Shown one piece after another: positions 60,798 to 64,000 of a stretch of 64,000 nucleotides of DNA (positions are counted from its first letter, which is position 1; each line of letters begins with the position of its first letter). The stretch covers positions 266,589-330,588 of the forward strand of contig MJCC01000010.1 in assembly GCA_001766655.1 (NCBI GenBank), read 5' to 3'. The DNA is from Phytomonas francai (taxonomy: Eukaryota > Euglenozoa > Kinetoplastea > Trypanosomatida > Trypanosomatidae). A program made the translations under genes and the position numbers. The notes under the pieces were generated by a model that was not told where the DNA came from, made no database searches, and saw only the letters and a list, made by a program, of their open reading frames with translations.

Positions 60798-62630
60798 TTA
60801 CACCATCCTCTCACGTGGATGAATGTAGAACAAATCGCCTGGGTACCGTGCTAAGGTGTTCGCCAGTGTGAATCGCGCACAGGGCTCTTTCTCTTGTAAG
60901 GATGGGGAGGCCCCCCCCCCTTGACAGGGTTCACGGCTGGAGAGGCCTTTGGGGGAGGATGGCGGATGGCGTGGTGTGGCCGCCGCGATACCGTTTTCGT
61001 TCGTGCTCGTGCCATTCCCCTCGCCGCTCTTTCCACGACCGGGAGGGGCCGGCAGCTGCACCGCGCAGACGTACGGGATAAACCACCGCTGTTCCCGTAA
61101 AGGCGCCGATGCCGGCGGCGGGACGTGTAAAGCGGCCGTCTTCGTCGACGGCGGCCGATCCTGCAGTGCGGTCGTCGTCGTTTTCGTCTTGTTGGGTTTT
61201 TGCGGGGGCTTCTGCGGTGGGGCGGCCTTGGCGTTGTCTGGGCCGCCCCCCACACGGATGCCGAACGAGAAATGTTCATAGTGGGTCCCTTGCGGGGCCC
61301 CCGTCGGATCCCACCAGCGGTCCTGGTGAAGCTCCGTGAGGACGCGTGGCGGCCGCGGGGCGGAGGTAAGCCCGCGGCGCCACCGCCCAGCCCACGATAG
61401 CCGCGCGAACTTCCCGCGCAGGCAGGCGGGGATGAGAAGCCACCGGGAGTCGTCCAGGGCCGCCCTCGGATCGATCGGGGCGGTCGCGCGCGCGGGGCCA
61501 CGCGTGTCCAGGCGAAACACCATCGCGTGGCCCGCGGGGTTGACGTAGAGGATGCAACTCTCCGCTCGCTGCCAGCCCCGCCGAGGGTCCTCGGCGCGAC
61601 CGTCACACGACCCTGCCGGGCCTCCCTGAGGGGGGGGGCACGGGGACGTCAGGATCTGCAGGCAGCTCCGATCGTCAGGGAACCAGACGCCGTAGGTGGT
61701 GTTACTGAGCTGAAAGGCAACCGCGGAGGGGCTGTCCGCGGGTGGAACGGACATCCCAGCCCCCACGTCGGCGTCTCCAGACGCCCGGAGCAGCGCTGCC
61801 ACGGACGTGCTCGTGGAAAGGGGCCATGCGGCCACCGTGTAGTCCGTGACGTGCACATTTGGCGGCAACGATGGCGTTCGCGTCGTCTTGGCCACCTCGC
61901 TGGGGGGGAGACTACTACGTACCGCCACACGATCGCTATCGGTGCGCAGAGTTTGTTTCGTTTTGCAGGATTTCGGTTTATCGGTGTGCGGCGTGCGCAC
62001 ACTAGCGCGGGAGTGCGGAGCCATTCGGGGGTGCTGAGGCAGCTTGCCACATGGCTTAGAGGTTCCCTTAGGCGTTGATTTCCCTGAGGTACATTTTACA
62101 GGCGCCGAAGACGGCCTCGGCTTCTTGCTCTTTACTTCAATGCGGCTTAGTTTAGCAATCCTTCTATCTCTCGAGTCCTCTCGGTCCCTTTTGTTTGGCT
62201 TTGCTGGGGGGCGTGAGGTGCTGCTTGTTGGTGTTGGCTTCTTTAAAGTGGGACCTTTTGAAGGAGTTCGAACAGGATGAGATGATAGTTTCGCTCCCTT
62301 TGGTGGCACCTTCTTTTTCGTTTTATTAACCTCTTGATATTTTTTTGTAGGCTTGAGCACAGCCGCCCTGGGTACAGTGGTTGGGGGCTTAGCCTTTCCC
62401 GCTTTTTTTGAGGGCACTGGTGGTACTAATTTCTTTTTCTGTGGCATGCTTTTCTTCGTTTTTACAGTGGACGGCGACACCGCGGCGCGTTTCCCACTAC
62501 CTTTATTACCAAATGGAGGAAGTGATTTTGGCTTCCCTTGGGTCTTTTTAATGCATGCAACAGGCTTAGAAACGGACTTATTTGAATCATGACTTTTTTT
62601 CCCCAACGGCAGAGTCTTCTTGGCAGTCAT
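60798..62630 (-). CDS. basic protein with a polo-box-like C-terminal half
   Basis: 610 residues. Residues 1 to about 240 are extremely rich in Lys, Pro, Ser and Thr with SPKK/KTPKK-type patches (for example KKSMPQKKKLVPP), resembling histone H1 tails or DNA-binding linkers. From about residue 300 a folded part begins. VAFQLSNTTYGVWFPDDRSC, followed by LQIL, resembles polo-box strands ('YQLSN..VGVLFNDSTRL.L'), then ILYVNPAGHAMVF and a helix around RWLLIPACLRGKFARLSWAG. A second beta segment (YEHFSFGIRVG, WFIPYVCAVQLP) could be a second box. Kinetoplastid kinetochore proteins KKT2, KKT3 and KKT20 carry divergent polo boxes, so a chromosomal or spindle role is plausible. The box call is tentative. 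The C-terminal half is GC-rich. Confidence 0.6.
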   Translation of the reverse strand: MTAKKTLPLGKKSHDSNKSVSKPVACIKKTQGKPKSLPPFGNKGSGKRAAVSPSTVKTKKSMPQKKKLVPPVPSKKAGKAKPPTTVPRAAVLKPTKKYQEVNKTKKKVPPKGAKLSSHPVRTPSKGPTLKKPTPTSSTSRPPAKPNKRDREDSRDRRIAKLSRIEVKSKKPRPSSAPVKCTSGKSTPKGTSKPCGKLPQHPRMAPHSRASVRTPHTDKPKSCKTKQTLRTDSDRVAVRSSLPPSEVAKTTRTPSLPPNVHVTDYTVAAWPLSTSTSVAALLRASGDADVGAGMSVPPADSPSAVAFQLSNTTYGVWFPDDRSCLQILTSPCPPPQGGPAGSCDGRAEDPRRGWQRAESCILYVNPAGHAMVFRLDTRGPARATAPIDPRAALDDSRWLLIPACLRGKFARLSWAGRWRRGLTSAPRPPRVLTELHQDRWWDPTGAPQGTHYEHFSFGIRVGGGPDNAKAAPPQKPPQKPNKTKTTTTALQDRPPSTKTAALHVPPPASAPLREQRWFIPYVCAVQLPAPPGRGKSGEGNGTSTNENGIAAATPRHPPSSPKGLSSREPCQGGGASPSLQEKEPCARFTLANTLARYPGDLFYIHPRERMV

Positions 62631-64000
62631 TGGCTTTCGTTCTCTCCCTCTATAGTTCTATCTATATATCCATATATATTAGAAAATGTTTGGATAGATC
62701 GAGGTATTTTCGACAACCTCTAGATGCCTTGAACGGGAAAAAAACACAAGTTTCTTTACCTAATGGTTCTAGTTGTAGGGAAGAAAAACTAAACGGACTA
62801 TATAAGGAAAAGAGAAAAGTGGTGAGGCAATAAAATAGTTTTTTTTCGTATCAAAAGATTATTTTATAGCGTATAATCTTAACCAAGCGCGTGAGCTGCA
62901 TTTGTTCAGGAAGATAGAAAGTTTTAAAGATCAAATATATGACAACCATGGCCCAGGATCTACTTTATTTTAGGTTTTGATCACTTTTTTTTGCATTTAC
63001 ACAGAATAAAGAGGGTCAAAAAATACAAACTTCGAGTTATCTATAAAATGCTCCCACTTAGATAAAAGATACATAAATACTCAAAAAAAAGTGTGAGAAT
63101 GGTACACCAACAATCACCTAAAAAGAAGAAAACCCTTTCAAAAATGAGAATGAAAAGATTGCAGACGGAAGGCCTCCGGAGCTATGGTGCTTTAATATCT
63201 TTTCTATTATTTAGATGCTTACTCTAAAAGCATTTTATTCGCACCCTCAAGACAAAAATATAAAAGGTAAACTGCCAAGTACATGCAATCAAATTTGACC
63301 TCTCAATGTGAAAGTTGAAAAAACGGAGAAAAGGACATGGTTTCATATTCTAAAACTCTAATTATGCAATAAATGATTTAGAAGGCCACACAAATATCGT
63401 TTTATTAGCGAAGTTCTTGAATTTAAAAACTAGAACTGGTTGTGTATAAACAAATTTACAAACGCCCGCGTATACATATGTTTTTATTGCACAAAATATA
63501 TCTTCCGCATTATTTAAGATCCAAGTAAAGCGTTACCTTCAAACATCTACTGATTCTTCATTGTAATAAAGGCAAGCTTTCCTTTTGGTATATAAATATA
63601 TATAACAAACAAATTAATTTAAAGGACTACTTTGTCCAACAATAATAATACCAACAACAAAGGCTTTGAACAAGGATTTTTTCATCTCCAATTTATCTCA
63701 ATAACATGAGGCTAACTTTTCTATGACAGGTTAGTAATTACAGTATCCTTACCTCATATTTCTTCAGATCTTCATTCCTTTTCCCATGCCGTATGTACTT
63801 GTTTTTTTTCTAGCCTTTACTTTTGCTGCAGATTACCAACACTTAGGGGTCTAAAACTTAGGGTAGACTCAGCGAAAAAAAGAAAGTATACCATATATAT
63901 GTGTATATGCATGTATATGTATACATACCGACAAGACAACGTGCTTCTAAGGGGGGGGGGGGGGGGAAGTGTAAACAAAAAAAAGTTACTCTATGCTTTG
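62631..64000. other. 1.4-kb AT-rich end of window
   Basis: No coding frame or RNA gene I can support. A G-run (63951-63966) closes the window; on the minus strand it is poly-C. The next minus-strand gene upstream must lie beyond 64000. Confidence 0.45.
63951..63966. repeat. 16-base poly-G run
   Basis: An uninterrupted G-run after GTGCTTCTAA near the right edge. Confidence 0.9.

Noticed and set aside
1..64000. CRISPR arrays, insertion sequences or retroposon ends
   Set aside because: No regularly spaced direct repeats, transposase, reverse transcriptase or target-site-flanked elements were recognised; only microsatellites and homopolymer runs.

Overview
The window looks like nuclear DNA of a kinetoplastid flagellate, most likely a trypanosomatid. 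Every recognisable gene is intronless. All protein genes from 1 to 27.7 kb lie on the plus strand and all from 28.5 to 62.6 kb lie on the minus strand. The two directional clusters converge on a short segment carrying two tRNA genes, which is the classic kinetoplastid polycistronic layout. Gene content fits a eukaryote of this kind: spliceosomal GTPase Snu114, eIF3k, BOP1, a NOP9-type PUF protein, a TTLL tubulin glutamylase, 14-3-3, OPA3, an R-SNARE-tailed tomosyn/Lgl protein, a mitochondrial-type Met-tRNA formyltransferase, a DNA ligase resembling the kinetoplastid small ligases, and a divergent polo-box protein. I cannot name the genus. Spacers are long (up to 2.5 kb) and very AT-rich, while many genes have an extremely GC-rich core.

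Plus-strand cluster (1-27.7 kb), in order: 3' end of an unknown gene; CS-domain (p23-like) protein; PHO80-type cyclin; Met-tRNA formyltransferase; HAS1/DDX18-like DEAD-box helicase; membrane-anchored LYR-motif protein; Snu114-like U5 snRNP GTPase; eIF3k; an unrecognised protein broken by ambiguous bases; and a tomosyn/Lgl-like protein interrupted by one in-frame TAA.

Convergent strand switch (27.7-28.56 kb): tRNA-Gly(CCC) and tRNA-Ala(CGC), both on plus, each followed by a T-run terminator.

Minus-strand cluster, listed left to right, so transcribed in the reverse order: NOP9-like PUF protein; protein with a possible Dpy-30-type helix pair; ATP-dependent DNA ligase-like protein; LRR/coiled-coil protein; probable mitochondrial protein made of repeated winged-helix-like modules; RCC1-like propeller; BOP1/ERB1; TTLL polyglutamylase; USP-like protein; large DUF2779-type nuclease split by an assembly gap; OPA3-like protein; 14-3-3; and a basic protein with a polo-box-like C-terminal half (possible kinetochore protein). 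The last 1.4 kb holds no gene I can support.

Neighbouring genes are not functionally linked, as expected where each mRNA is released by trans-splicing and polyadenylation. Several products are probably mitochondrial (formyltransferase, LYR protein, DNA ligase, winged-helix repeat protein, DUF2779 nuclease, OPA3). Several others act in nucleolar ribosome assembly (HAS1-like, NOP9-like, BOP1). The most interesting items are the DUF2779 nuclease with a presequence-like N-terminus, the repeat-built mitochondrial protein, the polo-box-like protein, the in-frame stop in the tomosyn gene, and the GC-rich gene cores.
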